Below are positions 40,294 to 49,326 of a DNA stretch of 64,000 nucleotides, piece after piece. The notes beneath the pieces are model-generated. The model had not been told where the DNA came from. It saw only the letters and a list, made by a program, of their open reading frames with translations, and did no database searches. How positions within the stretch are numbered: position 1 is the stretch's first letter; each line of letters begins with the position of its first letter. The position numbers and the translations under genes were made by a program. Source of the DNA: Kushneria aurantia DSM 21353 (GTDB taxonomy: Bacteria > Pseudomonadota > Gammaproteobacteria > Pseudomonadales > Halomonadaceae); the NCBI RefSeq assembly GCF_000382245.1, contig NZ_KB907865.1, positions 62,001 through 126,000 of the forward strand, in the 5' to 3' direction.

Positions 40294-41307
40294 TTATAGA
40301 AACCGTCCCAGGCCAACGGCACTGCGCAGTCGATCAAGTCGCTCGGCAGCCTCGGCGCGCGCCCGCTCGGCACCCTTTTGCATCACATTTTCGATATGAC
40401 CGGGATCGGCCAGCAGCTTTTCGTACTCCTCGCGCGGCCCGGCAAGATGGGCGTTGAGATACTCGAATAGTTCGTTTTTCGCCTCGCCCCAGCCGATCCC
40501 CTCGGCGTAGCGGCGGCGCATGTCGGCGGTTTCGGTCTCGCCGGCAAAGGCGGAGAAGATCTGAAACAGGGTGCAGGTTTCCGGGTCCTTGGGCTCCCCC
40601 GGCTCCAGCGAGTTGGTTTTGATTTTACGCACCAGCTTGAGCAGTTTCTTCTCGGAGACGAACAACGGGATGGTGTTGTCGTAGCTTTTCGACATCTTGC
40701 GACCATCGAGCCCGTTGAGCGTCTGCACCCGCTCATCGACCACCGCCTCCGGCAGGGCGAAGTAGTCGCCCTTGTAGACATGGTTGAAGCGCCCCGCCAT
40801 GTCGCGCGCCATCTCGATATGCTGCACCTGGTCGCGCCCTACCGGCACGCGGTTGGCGTTGAACAGCAGAATATCGGCGGCCATCAGCACCGGGTAGCTG
40901 AAAAGTCCCATGGTGATGCCGCGATCCGGATCGGGGACGCCGGCCTCTTCGTTATCGGCCACCGCCGCCTTGTAGGCGTGGGCGCGGTTCATCAGCCCCT
41001 TGGCGCAAACGCAGGAGAGCAGCCAGGCCAGCTCGGTGGTTTCGCGCACATCCGACTGGCGGTAGAAGATGGCGTTGTCGGTATCCAGCCCCAGCGCCAG
41101 CCAGCTGGCGGCGATCTCGAGACGCGACTGCTGCACCCTTTTGGGGTCGTTGGCCTTGATCAGGGCGTGCAGATCGGCAAGGAAATAGTAGGAGCGAACC
41201 TCGGGGTCCTGGCTGGCGGCCACGGCGGGGCGGATCGCGCCGACGTAGTTGCCCAGATGCGGCGTACCGGTGGTGGTAATACCGGTGAGTACTCGAGAGA
41301 TGGTCAT
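40294..41307 (-). CDS. trpS: Tryptophanyl-tRNA synthetase
   Basis: Class I synthetase that charges tRNA-Trp. 337 aa. The HIGH-like motif is in GTPHLGNYVGAI at residues 14-25, and the KMSKS motif is intact in GLDGRKMSKSYDNTI. Other family segments: LSCVCAKGLMNRAH and PVGRDQVQHIEMARD. Single-copy housekeeping gene, ended by a strong terminator. Confidence 0.96.
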   Translation of the reverse strand: MTISRVLTGITTTGTPHLGNYVGAIRPAVAASQDPEVRSYYFLADLHALIKANDPKRVQQSRLEIAASWLALGLDTDNAIFYRQSDVRETTELAWLLSCVCAKGLMNRAHAYKAAVADNEEAGVPDPDRGITMGLFSYPVLMAADILLFNANRVPVGRDQVQHIEMARDMAGRFNHVYKGDYFALPEAVVDERVQTLNGLDGRKMSKSYDNTIPLFVSEKKLLKLVRKIKTNSLEPGEPKDPETCTLFQIFSAFAGETETADMRRRYAEGIGWGEAKNELFEYLNAHLAGPREEYEKLLADPGHIENVMQKGAERARAEAAERLDRLRSAVGLGRFL

Positions 41308-41396
41308 GAAGGCGGTATCTGGTTGCTGATGACTCGGAAACGACGGTCAGTGTAACGCCGAGCCGGGCCGGTAGCGAACGACGCGCCATGAAGCGC

Positions 41397-41723
41397 TCAG
41401 CGACGCGCCTCGCCGCACTGCCAGCAGCGGTCAAAGGCGCCGTCGTGCACCTCACCGCACTGCGCACAGCACCAGCGCTGGCCCGGTTCGCTGTCGCCGC
41501 GCTGCCAGCGCGCAATCACCCCGGCCGCACGCTCGGCGTTGTGCGGCGCTACCCACAGTTGCGGCTCGCAGTCCAGCGGAGCGAGATCGCCCATGCCGCC
41601 GGCCAGCGTCCAGTTGCGGATCTCGCAGGGGACGCCCTCCCCCTCGACGAGGTTGCGAACGTGACCGACCAGCAGGCTGTCGGGGTGCTGAAAGACTCTG
41701 ACCCAGTCGCGCATACCGATCAA
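41397..41723 (-). CDS. DUF2007-type protein with C-terminal zinc ribbon
   Basis: 108 aa. Residues 6-70 resemble the DUF2007 putative signal-transducing fold (VFQHPDSLLVGHVRNLVEGEGVPCEIRN, PQLWVAPHNAERA), which occurs in many proteobacteria without a known role. The C-terminus adds a four-cysteine ribbon, CAQCGE and CWQCGEARR. The start overlaps the rlmI stop by 4 nt, so it is coupled to the rRNA methyltransferase. Zinc binding is inferred from the cysteines. Confidence 0.75.
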   Translation of the reverse strand: MIGMRDWVRVFQHPDSLLVGHVRNLVEGEGVPCEIRNWTLAGGMGDLAPLDCEPQLWVAPHNAERAAGVIARWQRGDSEPGQRWCCAQCGEVHDGAFDRCWQCGEARR

Positions 41724-42910
41724 TCGCGGAAGATACGCACCCCGAGCGCCTTGAGATAGGCGGTTTCGGGGATCGCCGGATGCACCGGATGATCGCTGCC
41801 CTGATGGCCCTGATAGATCAGCTGAGCGTGGCGGTCCTGATGCCGCGCGGCACCGCGCACGATATCGATCAGCCGCTCATCGGCCAGATGCATCGAGCAG
41901 GAGGCCGACACCAGCAGACCATCGCGGTCCAAAAGGCGCATCGCCTCACGGTTGAGGCGTGAATAGGCGCGCTCACCGGCAGGAATGTCCTTGCGCTTGC
42001 GAATGAAGGCGGGCGGGTCGAGCACCACGGCATCGAACTGCTCACCGCGGGCCTTGAGCTGCGCCATGACCTCGAAGGCGTCGCCCTCCAGCGTCGATAC
42101 CCGCGCCTCCACGCCGTTGAGAGCGGCGTTCTCGGCCACCCGCGACAGCGCCGCGGCGGAGCTGTCGACGCAGACCACATCACGGGCGCCGTGGGCTGCC
42201 GCCTGCACGCCCCAGCCGCCGACATAGCTGAACACATCCAGCACGCGCTTGCCCGCGACCAGGCCGTTGAGCCAGGCGCGGTTATCGCGGTGATCGAAGA
42301 ACCAGCCGGTCTTCTGGCCGCCCAGCACGTCGGCGACGAAGCGCACGCCGTTCTCTTCCATCGGCAGCGGCTGATCCAGACTGCCCTTCACCACCTCGAC
42401 CGCGGCGTCGAGCTTCTCCAGCCGGCGACCGGCACTGTCGCCACGCAACACGATCGCCCGCGGCGACAGCACCTTCTCCAGCGCGTCGATAATGTCGCCA
42501 CGTACCCGCTCCATGCCCAGCGTGTTGAGCTGAACCACCACCACATCGTCGAAGCGGTCGATCACCAGCCCCGGCAGCAGATCGCCCTCGCCGTGCACCA
42601 GCCGGTAGAAAGGGCGTGAATAGAAGCGCTGACGCAGCGACAGCGCCTGCTTGAAGCGGTGTACCAGCAGTGAACGGTCAAGGCCGGTAGATGTATCGCG
42701 AGAGACGATACGAGCGCAGATCAATGAGTGCGGATTGACGTAGGCAATGCCCATCGCACGGCCGTTGGCGGCCTCGATGATCGCCTGGGTGCCGGGCTCG
42801 AACGCCTTGAGGGGCGTGGCATCGGTGTCGATCTCGTTGGAGTAGAGCCACAGATGGCCCGACTTGAGGCGGCGCTCGGCGTTTTTTCTGAGGCGAAGAG
42901 GTTGGGTCAC
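41720..42910 (-). CDS. rlmI: 23S rRNA (cytosine-5-)-methyltransferase RlmI
   Basis: Methylates C1962 of 23S rRNA in E. coli. 396 aa. An N-terminal PUA domain (LRKNAERRLKSGHLWLYSNEI) is followed by the EEHEE region and a Rossmann SAM-dependent methyltransferase: VLDVFSYVGGWGVQAA, VCVDSSAAAL, DAVVLDPPAFIRKRKD and SCSMHL with the catalytic Cys. Coupled to the DUF2007 gene downstream. Confidence 0.92.
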   Translation of the reverse strand: MTQPLRLRKNAERRLKSGHLWLYSNEIDTDATPLKAFEPGTQAIIEAANGRAMGIAYVNPHSLICARIVSRDTSTGLDRSLLVHRFKQALSLRQRFYSRPFYRLVHGEGDLLPGLVIDRFDDVVVVQLNTLGMERVRGDIIDALEKVLSPRAIVLRGDSAGRRLEKLDAAVEVVKGSLDQPLPMEENGVRFVADVLGGQKTGWFFDHRDNRAWLNGLVAGKRVLDVFSYVGGWGVQAAAHGARDVVCVDSSAAALSRVAENAALNGVEARVSTLEGDAFEVMAQLKARGEQFDAVVLDPPAFIRKRKDIPAGERAYSRLNREAMRLLDRDGLLVSASCSMHLADERLIDIVRGAARHQDRHAQLIYQGHQGSDHPVHPAIPETAYLKALGVRIFRD

Positions 42911-42999
42911 GATAGCTTCCGCAGTCGGAGGTGAAGAGTCGTCGGGATGAGTACGAGCGCTATTTTACCAGCCTGATGGCCCGCCGCGCTGTCTCCCCT

Positions 43000-43812
43000 T
43001 CAGCGCTGACAGCCGGGGCAATAAACGCTGGCGCGCTGGCCGAGCGTGATCGAGCGCAGTTCGCGTCCGCAGACCCGACAGGGCTGGCCGCCACGGCCGT
43101 AGACATTGAGGCGCTGCACGAAGTAGCCCGGCTCACCGCGGCCACTGACGAAATCGCGCAGGGTGGTGCCGCCCTGCTCGATCGCCGCCGCCAGCACTCT
43201 CCTGATCGCCTCGGCAAGGCGCCGGTAGCGCACACTGGCGATCCGCCCGGCCTCGCGGCGCGGGTCGATACCGGCCAGAAAAAGCGCCTCGGCGGCGTAG
43301 ATGTTGCCCACCCCCACCACCACGGCGCTGTCCATGATAAAGCTCTTGACCGCCACGCGTTTACCCCGCGAGCGGCGATAGAGATGAGCGCCGCCGAAGT
43401 CGTCGCCCAGCGGCTCGGGGCCGAGGCTTGCCAGCCGCCGATCGGCGCAGGGATCGCCAGCGATAAAATCGACCAGCCCGAAACGGCGCGGGTCGTGATA
43501 GCGCAGCACCAGCTTCGAACTCATCACCAGATCGATGTGATCATGCTTGCGCGGTGGCGTACCGATCTCCTCCAGCCGCAGGCTGCCCGACATGCCCAGA
43601 TGCCAGAGCAGGTGGCCGTGCGCCACCGGCATCAGCAGATATTTGGCGCGCCGCGCGATATCCCCCACGCGCCAACCCACCAGCTCCTCGAGCGCCGACG
43701 GCACCGCAATGCGCAGCTGACGCTGGCGCACGATGACTTCATTGATCTCGAAGCCGGCCACCCAGGGGGCGATACCGCGACGTGTCGTTTCGACTTCGGG
43801 GAGTTCGGGCAT
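43000..43812 (-). CDS. mutM: Formamidopyrimidine-DNA glycosylase
   Basis: Removes 8-oxoguanine and formamidopyrimidines and nicks the abasic site. 270 aa from the ATG at 43812, so that the catalytic proline follows Met as in all Fpg proteins: [14 protein letters not shown]. The zinc finger at the C-terminus has [10 protein letters not shown] and CPGCQR. A longer in-frame reading would bury the catalytic Pro and is rejected. Confidence 0.96.
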   Translation of the reverse strand: MPELPEVETTRRGIAPWVAGFEINEVIVRQRQLRIAVPSALEELVGWRVGDIARRAKYLLMPVAHGHLLWHLGMSGSLRLEEIGTPPRKHDHIDLVMSSKLVLRYHDPRRFGLVDFIAGDPCADRRLASLGPEPLGDDFGGAHLYRRSRGKRVAVKSFIMDSAVVVGVGNIYAAEALFLAGIDPRREAGRIASVRYRRLAEAIRRVLAAAIEQGGTTLRDFVSGRGEPGYFVQRLNVYGRGGQPCRVCGRELRSITLGQRASVYCPGCQR

Positions 43813-43852
43813 GGGGAGCTGGACTATCGATCGTTGATGGCACGCAAACATG

Positions 43853-43880
43853 AAAAAACCCGGACGCGACCGGGTTTTTT
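43853..43880 (-). terminator. Terminator after rpmG
   Basis: AAAAAACCCGG (43853-43863) pairs with CCGGGTTTTTT (43870-43880). T-runs on both strands make it work in either direction; the useful one here ends rpmB-rpmG before mutM. Confidence 0.85.
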
Positions 43881-43927
43881 CGTACGCCCCTGAGAGCGCG
43901 ACGGGCCGGCATTACCGGCTGTCGTAC

Positions 43928-44083
43928 TTACTTGATCTTCGCTTCGCGATAGATCACGTGCTTGCGCACGACGGGATCGTACTTTTTGAATTCCAGCTTG
44001 TCGGGGGTGTTGCGCTTGTTCTTGTCGGTCGTATAGAAATGACCGGTACCCGCGCTCGACACCAGCTTGATCTTGTCACGCAT
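43928..44083 (-). CDS. rpmG: 50S ribosomal protein L33
   Basis: 51 aa: starts [19 protein letters not shown], then [18 protein letters not shown], and ends VYREAKIK-type (VIYREAKIK). This is the zinc-free form with no cysteine. Follows rpmB by about 60 nt, the usual rpmB-rpmG pair. Too short to be noticed by length filters. Confidence 0.95.
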   Translation of the reverse strand: MRDKIKLVSSAGTGHFYTTDKNKRNTPDKLEFKKYDPVVRKHVIYREAKIK

Positions 44084-44142
44084 TGCAGTTGCCTCCGCCT
44101 ACGAACGCTCTTTGCGCCCGAAATGTGATCATGAATAGGTGC

Positions 44143-44379
44143 CTAGACCCGTTCGCCCCTGGCGCGGATATCCTTCAGCACGGCATCGATACCCTTTTTG
44201 TCGATGATGCGCATCCCCTTGGAGGAGAGGCGCAGCCTGACAAAGCGCTTTTCCGACTCGACCCAGAAGCGATGCGCATGCAGATTGGGCACGAAGCGAC
44301 GACGCGTGCGGCGCTGGGAGTGAGAAACGTTGTTACCGGTCACCGGACGCTTGCCGGTAACCTGACAGACCTGTGACAT
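44143..44379 (-). CDS. rpmB: 50S ribosomal protein L28
   Basis: 78 aa, same length as E. coli L28. Starts [20 protein letters not shown], with [20 protein letters not shown] and [15 protein letters not shown]. The start at 44379 is fixed by the family N-terminus, and GGAGG lies upstream. A 7-bp palindromic hairpin in the leader lies about 15 nt before the start. Confidence 0.96.
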   Translation of the reverse strand: MSQVCQVTGKRPVTGNNVSHSQRRTRRRFVPNLHAHRFWVESEKRFVRLRLSSKGMRIIDKKGIDAVLKDIRARGERV

Positions 44380-44394
44380 GGAAGCCTCCGTCCA

Positions 44395-44410
44395 TGACCC
44401 CAAGGGGTCA
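44395..44410 (-). promoter_or_regulatory. 16-bp palindrome in the rpmB leader
   Basis: TGACCCC AA GGGGTCA, arms 44395-44401 and 44404-44410, perfect. It lies about 15 nt upstream of the rpmB start in the transcribed leader and could act as an RNA hairpin near the ribosome binding site. Function unknown. Confidence 0.4.
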
Positions 44411-44563
44411 TACGATTGTCGTCTATGAAATGCCGGGCAGGACCGGTGAGAGAAGTGGCAGGTGCCGAAAAAGGTCGCAAGCCCCGCGAACGGCGCTTTC
44501 GAACCCTCTTTCTGGTGCCTCTCTGCCCCCTGTTCATAACCCGCAGAAAGTCAAAGGGCGTAC

Positions 44564-44592
44564 TTTATACCAGAGCAGCCCGCTTTCGGCAA
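44564..44592 (-). promoter_or_regulatory. Sigma-70 promoter of rpmB-rpmG
   Basis: Minus strand: TTGCCG (44587-44592), 17-nt spacer, TATAAA (44564-44569). Lies just after the radC stop and gives a leader of about 180 nt before rpmB. Confidence 0.6.
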
Positions 44593-44604
44593 TGTTTAAG
44601 GTGT

Positions 44605-45279
44605 CTACAGCAGCCCCCGCTCGGCAAAGGAGAGCACTTCGCCGTCGCCGACGATGAAGTGATCCAGCACGCGAATGTCGAAAAGCCCCAGCGCCTCGGT
44701 CAGCCGGGTAGTGATGCGCCGGTCGGCGTCGCTCGGTTCAGCGACGCCCGAAGGGTGATTGTGAGCAAATATGACCGCTCCGGCGCCCACTGCCAGGGCC
44801 TGCTTGACCACTTCACGCGGGTAAACGGCGGCGCTGTCGAGGGTGCCGGTAAACAGCTTTTCAAAGCGCAGCACCCGGTGCTGGCTGTCGAGAAAGAGTG
44901 CGGCAAAGATCTCGTGGCCGGCGTCACGCAGCTGGGCGCTGAGATAGCGACGCACCGTCTGCGACGAGTTGAGTACGTCACCGCGCACCAGCAGCGTTTC
45001 CAGATGACGCCGGGAAAGCTCCAGCGCCGCCTGCAGCTGCACATACTTGGCATCGCCCAGCCCGTGGGCGCTGCAGAACTGCTCGCGGCCGGCCTCCAGC
45101 AGCGGCCGCAGGCCACCGAAGTTCATCAGCAGATCGCGTGACAGGTCCACCGCCGAGCGCCCGCGCACGCCGGTACGCAGAAAGATCGCCAGCAGCTCGG
45201 CATCCGACAGCGCCTGCGACCCCATCGCGATCAGTTTCTCGCGCGGGCGCTCCCCCTCCGGCCATTCACCGATTCCCAT
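44605..45279 (-). CDS. radC: JAMM/MPN-domain protein RadC
   Basis: 224 aa. N-terminal helix-hairpin-helix-like part ([20 protein letters not shown]), then a JAB1/MPN domain with the metal-binding motif [15 protein letters not shown]. The biochemical role of RadC is not settled. In many gammaproteobacteria radC lies directly beside coaBC in the opposite direction; here 2.8 kb of other genes come between them. Confidence 0.92.
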   Translation of the reverse strand: MGIGEWPEGERPREKLIAMGSQALSDAELLAIFLRTGVRGRSAVDLSRDLLMNFGGLRPLLEAGREQFCSAHGLGDAKYVQLQAALELSRRHLETLLVRGDVLNSSQTVRRYLSAQLRDAGHEIFAALFLDSQHRVLRFEKLFTGTLDSAAVYPREVVKQALAVGAGAVIFAHNHPSGVAEPSDADRRITTRLTEALGLFDIRVLDHFIVGDGEVLSFAERGLL

Positions 45280-45306
45280 CCCGCCTCCCTTGCATGACCG
45301 GGTTGG

Positions 45307-45342
45307 CCAATTTTATATTGGAATTTAAATTAGCGTGCTAAT
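45307..45342 (+). promoter_or_regulatory. Two palindromes in the radC/MDR divergent region
   Basis: CCAAT-N5-ATTGG at 45307-45321 and ATTAGC-GT-GCTAAT at 45329-45342, in an AT-rich stretch that also offers TTGGAA and TAATAG as weak promoter elements. The second looks like a MarR/TetR-type operator for the MDR gene. No regulator gene is next to it. Confidence 0.4.
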
Positions 45343-45407
45343 AGAGTCGGCATCAGCAACGATAGGGTAGAGATCGGCACGCTGCCCATTTTCTTCACCG
45401 GAGAGCC

Positions 45408-46424
45408 ATGATGCGTTTTTATAAACTGCCGAAGACCGGCGCCATCAGCGACCTGACCCTGGATGAAAAAGAGACGCCGCAGCCGGCGCGCGGCCAGGTG
45501 CTGGTGCGCATGCGTGCCGCCTCGCTCAACTACCGTGATCTGATGGTGGTCACCGGACGCTACGGCCGTGGCGGCGTGGCCGAAAACCGCATCCCGCTTT
45601 CCGACGGCGCTGGCGAAGTGGTCGAGGTGGGCGAAAACGTCGACCGCTTCGCGGTCGGTGATCGCGTGGCCGGCATCTTCATGCAGAACTGGCTGGCCGG
45701 TGAGGTCAAAGACAGCCATTCGGACTCGGCGCTGGGCGGCGCCATCGACGGCGTGCTGAGCGAGTTCGTGCTGTTCGATCAGCAGGGGCTGGTGGCACTG
45801 CCGGCGCACATGGATTTCGCTCAAGGGGCCACCCTGCCGTGCGCCGCGGTGACCGCCTGGAACGCGCTCTATCATGGCCGCTCGCCACTGAAGGCGGGCG
45901 ACAGCGTACTGCTGCTGGGCACCGGCGGCGTCTCCATGTTCGCCCTGCAGCTGGCGAAGGCAGCGGGTGCCGAGGTGATTCAGACCTCATCGAGCGATGA
46001 CAAACTCGCCCGGGTACGTCAGTTGGGCGCCGACCATGTCATCAACTATCGCGATACCCCCGAGTGGCAGGATGAAGTCAGGCATCTGACCGACGGCCGT
46101 GGCGTCGACCACGTGGTCGAGGTGGGCGGCGCCGGCACCCTGGCCCGCTCGCTTCGCGCGACACGCACCGGCGGTCAGGTCAATCTGATCGGCGTGCTGA
46201 CCGGCGGCGAGATCAATCCCACCATTTTGCTGGGCAAAAGCATCAGCCTGCGCGGCATCTACGTCGGCTCGCGGGAGCTGTTCGAGCAGATGAACCGCAG
46301 CCTGTCGTTGCACCGCATCGAACCGGTGATCGACACTACCTTCGACTTTGACAACGCGCCCGCGGCACTGGAACATCTGGCAAGCCAGCAGCATCTGGGC
46401 AAAATCGTCATTATCATCGACTGA
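45408..46424 (+). CDS. Zinc-free MDR family NAD(P)-dependent oxidoreductase
   Basis: 338 aa medium-chain dehydrogenase/reductase. N-terminal GroES-like domain with ASLNYRDLMVVTGRYG and the core IPLSDGAGEVVEVGENV; the structural-zinc cysteine loop is absent, so it is of the quinone-reductase/enoyl-reductase branch. Rossmann motif LLLGTGGVSMFALQLAKAAGA. Substrate unknown. Preceded by palindromes that may be operators. First gene of a block between radC and coaBC. Confidence 0.82.
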   Translation: MMRFYKLPKTGAISDLTLDEKETPQPARGQVLVRMRAASLNYRDLMVVTGRYGRGGVAENRIPLSDGAGEVVEVGENVDRFAVGDRVAGIFMQNWLAGEVKDSHSDSALGGAIDGVLSEFVLFDQQGLVALPAHMDFAQGATLPCAAVTAWNALYHGRSPLKAGDSVLLLGTGGVSMFALQLAKAAGAEVIQTSSSDDKLARVRQLGADHVINYRDTPEWQDEVRHLTDGRGVDHVVEVGGAGTLARSLRATRTGGQVNLIGVLTGGEINPTILLGKSISLRGIYVGSRELFEQMNRSLSLHRIEPVIDTTFDFDNAPAALEHLASQQHLGKIVIIID

Positions 46425-46476
46425 GACGATCGAGGCGGCTGGCCGATCGTCTCGTCGCCAGTCGAACGGGGGCGCC

Positions 46477-47070
46477 ATGTCTCACCTGATCCTGATTCGC
46501 CCCGGCCCGGAGGCCTTCCGGACGCCGGCGGCCTCCACCGCCGGCGCCCGCGACTATCGCTTTGATATCGCCTTCACGCCGATACTCAAGCGCACCCTGC
46601 ATATCCGCTACGAACTGCTCGATGGCGAAAAGGAGGGCGCGCATCGCAGCTGGTATCTCGACGATTACCAGTGTGCCGCCATTACCGGCCGTGACAGACA
46701 GGCTGCCGGTGAGTTTGGCGCGGAGCAGATCAGGCGCTGGCAGCGCAGCCTCGAATCCCTGGACGACGTCTCGCCCGATGCCGCCGCCGGTGCCGTCACC
46801 GAAGCGCGCCTGCTGCCTGCCGGTGCGCAGATGCAGCGAGCACTGGAGCGTGCGCTGGCCTTCTGGTCGTTCACGCTTTATCGCTCCCTGCGCCGTGACG
46901 GCGTCGCGCTGGTGGCCACTCCCGACAACAGTCTGCAAATGCTGACCCGTTTCATGGAGAGCGTCCCGGAAGACGAGATCACCGAAAAGAGCCTGCCGAC
47001 CGGCGCGCCGCTGCTCTATACGCCGCTGGATCGGCAGAAACAGCACGACGGTCAGCGCAAGCTGGCCTGA
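46477..47070 (+). CDS. Catalytically degenerate phosphoglycerate-mutase-like protein
   Basis: 197 aa. Recognisable as a shortened GpmA: LILIRPG replaces the LVLVRHG motif, FDIAFTPILKRTLHI matches FDFAYTSVLKRAIHT, GAEQIRRWQRSL matches GEEQVKQWRRGF, and EITEKSLPTGAPLLY matches EILELNIPTGVPLVY. Both catalytic histidines are gone: RHG is RPG (8-10) and AHGNS is ATPDNS (147-152). About 20 residues after the first motif and a middle insert are missing. The Arg of LKR (39) remains. Frame intact, so it may be a pseudoenzyme. Alignment is from memory of E. coli GpmA. Confidence 0.72.
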   Translation: MSHLILIRPGPEAFRTPAASTAGARDYRFDIAFTPILKRTLHIRYELLDGEKEGAHRSWYLDDYQCAAITGRDRQAAGEFGAEQIRRWQRSLESLDDVSPDAAAGAVTEARLLPAGAQMQRALERALAFWSFTLYRSLRRDGVALVATPDNSLQMLTRFMESVPEDEITEKSLPTGAPLLYTPLDRQKQHDGQRKLA

Positions 47071-47864
47071 GCCGCCTCCGGTCCCGACCACTTTTCCAGG
47101 GCGGCCTGGCGTGCGCTTGCCTTCTGCGCTGCAGTCAGACCGTGCTCGCCGTCATAAAGCGCCGACTCCCAGCCACCGTAGGTGGGATTGGGCAACACGA
47201 TCCACCGTTCGCCAAAATGGGCCCGGTCCTCGGCGGCGCGCCGGTTGCGCGTGGCAACGTCGTCAACGTCATAGCGGGCGGAGAAGTCACCCAGGTTGTC
47301 ACCGATCATTACGGCGACGCGATAGCTGCGCTCGATACGCTCGCGCCGAGCGCTCTTGTCGCTGCTGTCGGTGCGCATCAGCAGATGGGCGTCGTCGGCA
47401 TCGGGAAAGCCTACGGCCTGAAGATTGCGCAGGGTCGCCGCCCGCCCACTCTCTCTGCTGTTGGTCACATAAAACACTGCCACATCATGGCGCCGGGCAT
47501 AATCCAGAAACGCCTGCGCACCGGGCACCGCCACTGCGCTGGCCTGCGCCACCCAGGCGCCCCAGCTTTCGCTCGAATAGCCTTCGTCGCGGCCCACCAG
47601 CCAGGCCTGATAGGGAGTATTGTCGAGCACCGTCTCGTCGACATCGACAATCACCGCTGGCGGCAAATCTTCTTCGCGAGGCTCGGCCAGCTGACGCTCG
47701 AGCTGCAGCCGGGCGAGGTGAAATGCCTGCCACGCCAGCGCCCGGTATTCGGCGGCGCTCTGCATCCACAGCGTCGCCAGCACCAGCTGCTCGTTGAGAT
47801 CGCGCGTGGTGTAATCCTGTTGCGGCGCCTGTGTCTGCGCGCCGCTGCAGCCTGTCAGTCGCCA
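47052..47864 (-). pseudogene. 5'-truncated lipoprotein e(P4)-family acid phosphatase
   Basis: HAD-superfamily class IIIB phosphatase. The nucleophile motif VIVDVDETVLDN, the segment FYVTNSRESGR and the late GDNLGDF motif are intact. Upstream in frame lies LTGCSGAQTQ, a lipobox with its Cys codon at 47847-47849, but only three codons before it (TGG CGA CTG) a TAG (47865-47867) closes the frame. No signal peptide, ATG or ribosome binding site remains; a GTG at 47783 could at most make a cytoplasmic fragment. The 3' end overlaps the GpmA-like gene by 19 nt tail to tail. Confidence 0.75.
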
Positions 47865-48054
47865 CTAAAGCGGTCGTTCGTCGCGGAGCCCACCTCAAAG
47901 CCTTGTCTTTTCCCGAAAGCATGGGGATCCCCTGTCATTGTTGGAAAGGTTATGGCGCGTCCCGCCGTTTCGCCGGCGACCAATGCTACGCAAGCCACGC
48001 CCGCCGGTGTTAAGGTAACACTCCTTCGAAAACTGTCCCGCATCGGAGCTTTCG

Positions 48055-49326
48055 ATGTCGCTCGCCGGCACACGCGTGGTACTGGGCATCAGCGCCGGTA
48101 TCGCCGCCTACAAAAGCGCCTTCCTCGCCAGGCTTTTGAAAAAAAGCGGCGCCGAGGTGCGCGTGGTGATGACCGAAGGCGCTCAGGCCTTCATCACCCC
48201 CCTGACCCTGCAGGCGCTGACCGGCGAGAGCGTGCGTACCTCGCTGCTCGACCCGCAGGCCGAGGCCGGCATGGGCCATATCGAGCTGGCGCGCTGGGCG
48301 GATATCCTGCTGATCGCCCCCGCCACTGCCGACCTGATGGCGCGACTGGCCGCCGGCATGGCCGATGATCTGCTCACCACCCTGGCGCTGGCCACCAACG
48401 CCCGCTGCCTGCTGGCGCCGGCGATGAACCAGGCGATGTGGGCCCATCCGACGACCCGCCGCAATGCCGACATCCTCGCCGGCCTCGGCTGGCAGCTGCT
48501 GGGTCCGGACGCCGGCGAACAGGCCTGTGGCGATGTCGGCAGCGGCCGCATGCTGGAACCGGAGGCGATCCTCGAAGCGCTGCGAACACCCCCACTCGCA
48601 GCGCCCGACAGCACCGGTCCGCTGGCCGATACCCGAGTACTGATTACCGCCGGCCCCACCCGCGAAGCGATCGACCCGGTGCGCTATCTCTCCAACCGCA
48701 GCTCCGGCAAGATGGGCTTTGCGCTGGCCGAAGCGGCCCGTGCGCTGGGCGCCGAGGTCACCCTGGTCGCCGGCCCGGTACAGCTGCCCACCCCTGCCGG
48801 CGTGAGCCGCATCGACGTGGTCAGCGCCCGCGACATGCTGGCGGCAGTGGAGGCGCGGGTCGACAGCTGCGATATTTTCATCGGCTGCGCGGCAGTGGCC
48901 GACTACCGCCTCGCCGAAATCGCCGAACACAAGCTGAAAAAGCGCGGCGATGAAGCACTGAGCCTGTCGCTGGTACAAAACCCCGACATCATTGCCCGCG
49001 TTACCGACCGCCCGGCACCGCCCTTTACCGTCGGCTTCGCCGCCGAGACCCGCGACATGGCCCGCTACGCACGCGATAAACTGGAGCGCAAGCGTCTCGA
49101 CCTGATCATCGCCAACGATGTCGCCTCACCGGGGCTGGGGTTTGGCGCCGACGACAACGCCGCGGTGCTCTATCACTTCGCTGACGCCCCGAGCGAAGAG
49201 CTGATATCGCACAGCCTGACGCCGCGCCGCAAACGTGATCTGGCGACCGCCATTTTTGACTACCTGCTGACGCGCTATCACCGCGCCCCTTTATCAGCCA
49301 CCGCCGGGAGCCCGACCGACCCATGA
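48055..49326 (+). CDS. coaBC: Phosphopantothenoylcysteine decarboxylase / phosphopantothenate-cysteine ligase
   Basis: Bifunctional coenzyme A enzyme. 423 aa. N-terminal flavin-dependent CoaC domain with [40 protein letters not shown] and the catalytic Cys region [14 protein letters not shown]-terminal CoaB domain with [20 protein letters not shown] and [10 protein letters not shown]-like [12 protein letters not shown]. Followed by dut with a 4-nt overlap. Confidence 0.95.
   Translation: MSLAGTRVVLGISAGIAAYKSAFLARLLKKSGAEVRVVMTEGAQAFITPLTLQALTGESVRTSLLDPQAEAGMGHIELARWADILLIAPATADLMARLAAGMADDLLTTLALATNARCLLAPAMNQAMWAHPTTRRNADILAGLGWQLLGPDAGEQACGDVGSGRMLEPEAILEALRTPPLAAPDSTGPLADTRVLITAGPTREAIDPVRYLSNRSSGKMGFALAEAARALGAEVTLVAGPVQLPTPAGVSRIDVVSARDMLAAVEARVDSCDIFIGCAAVADYRLAEIAEHKLKKRGDEALSLSLVQNPDIIARVTDRPAPPFTVGFAAETRDMARYARDKLERKRLDLIIANDVASPGLGFGADDNAAVLYHFADAPSEELISHSLTPRRKRDLATAIFDYLLTRYHRAPLSATAGSPTDP

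Noticed and set aside
47855-48073. 72-codon minus-strand frame upstream of the phosphatase as its missing signal peptide by frameshift
   Set aside because: The sequence is polar and lacks a hydrophobic signal core, so a simple frameshift does not restore the lipoprotein.
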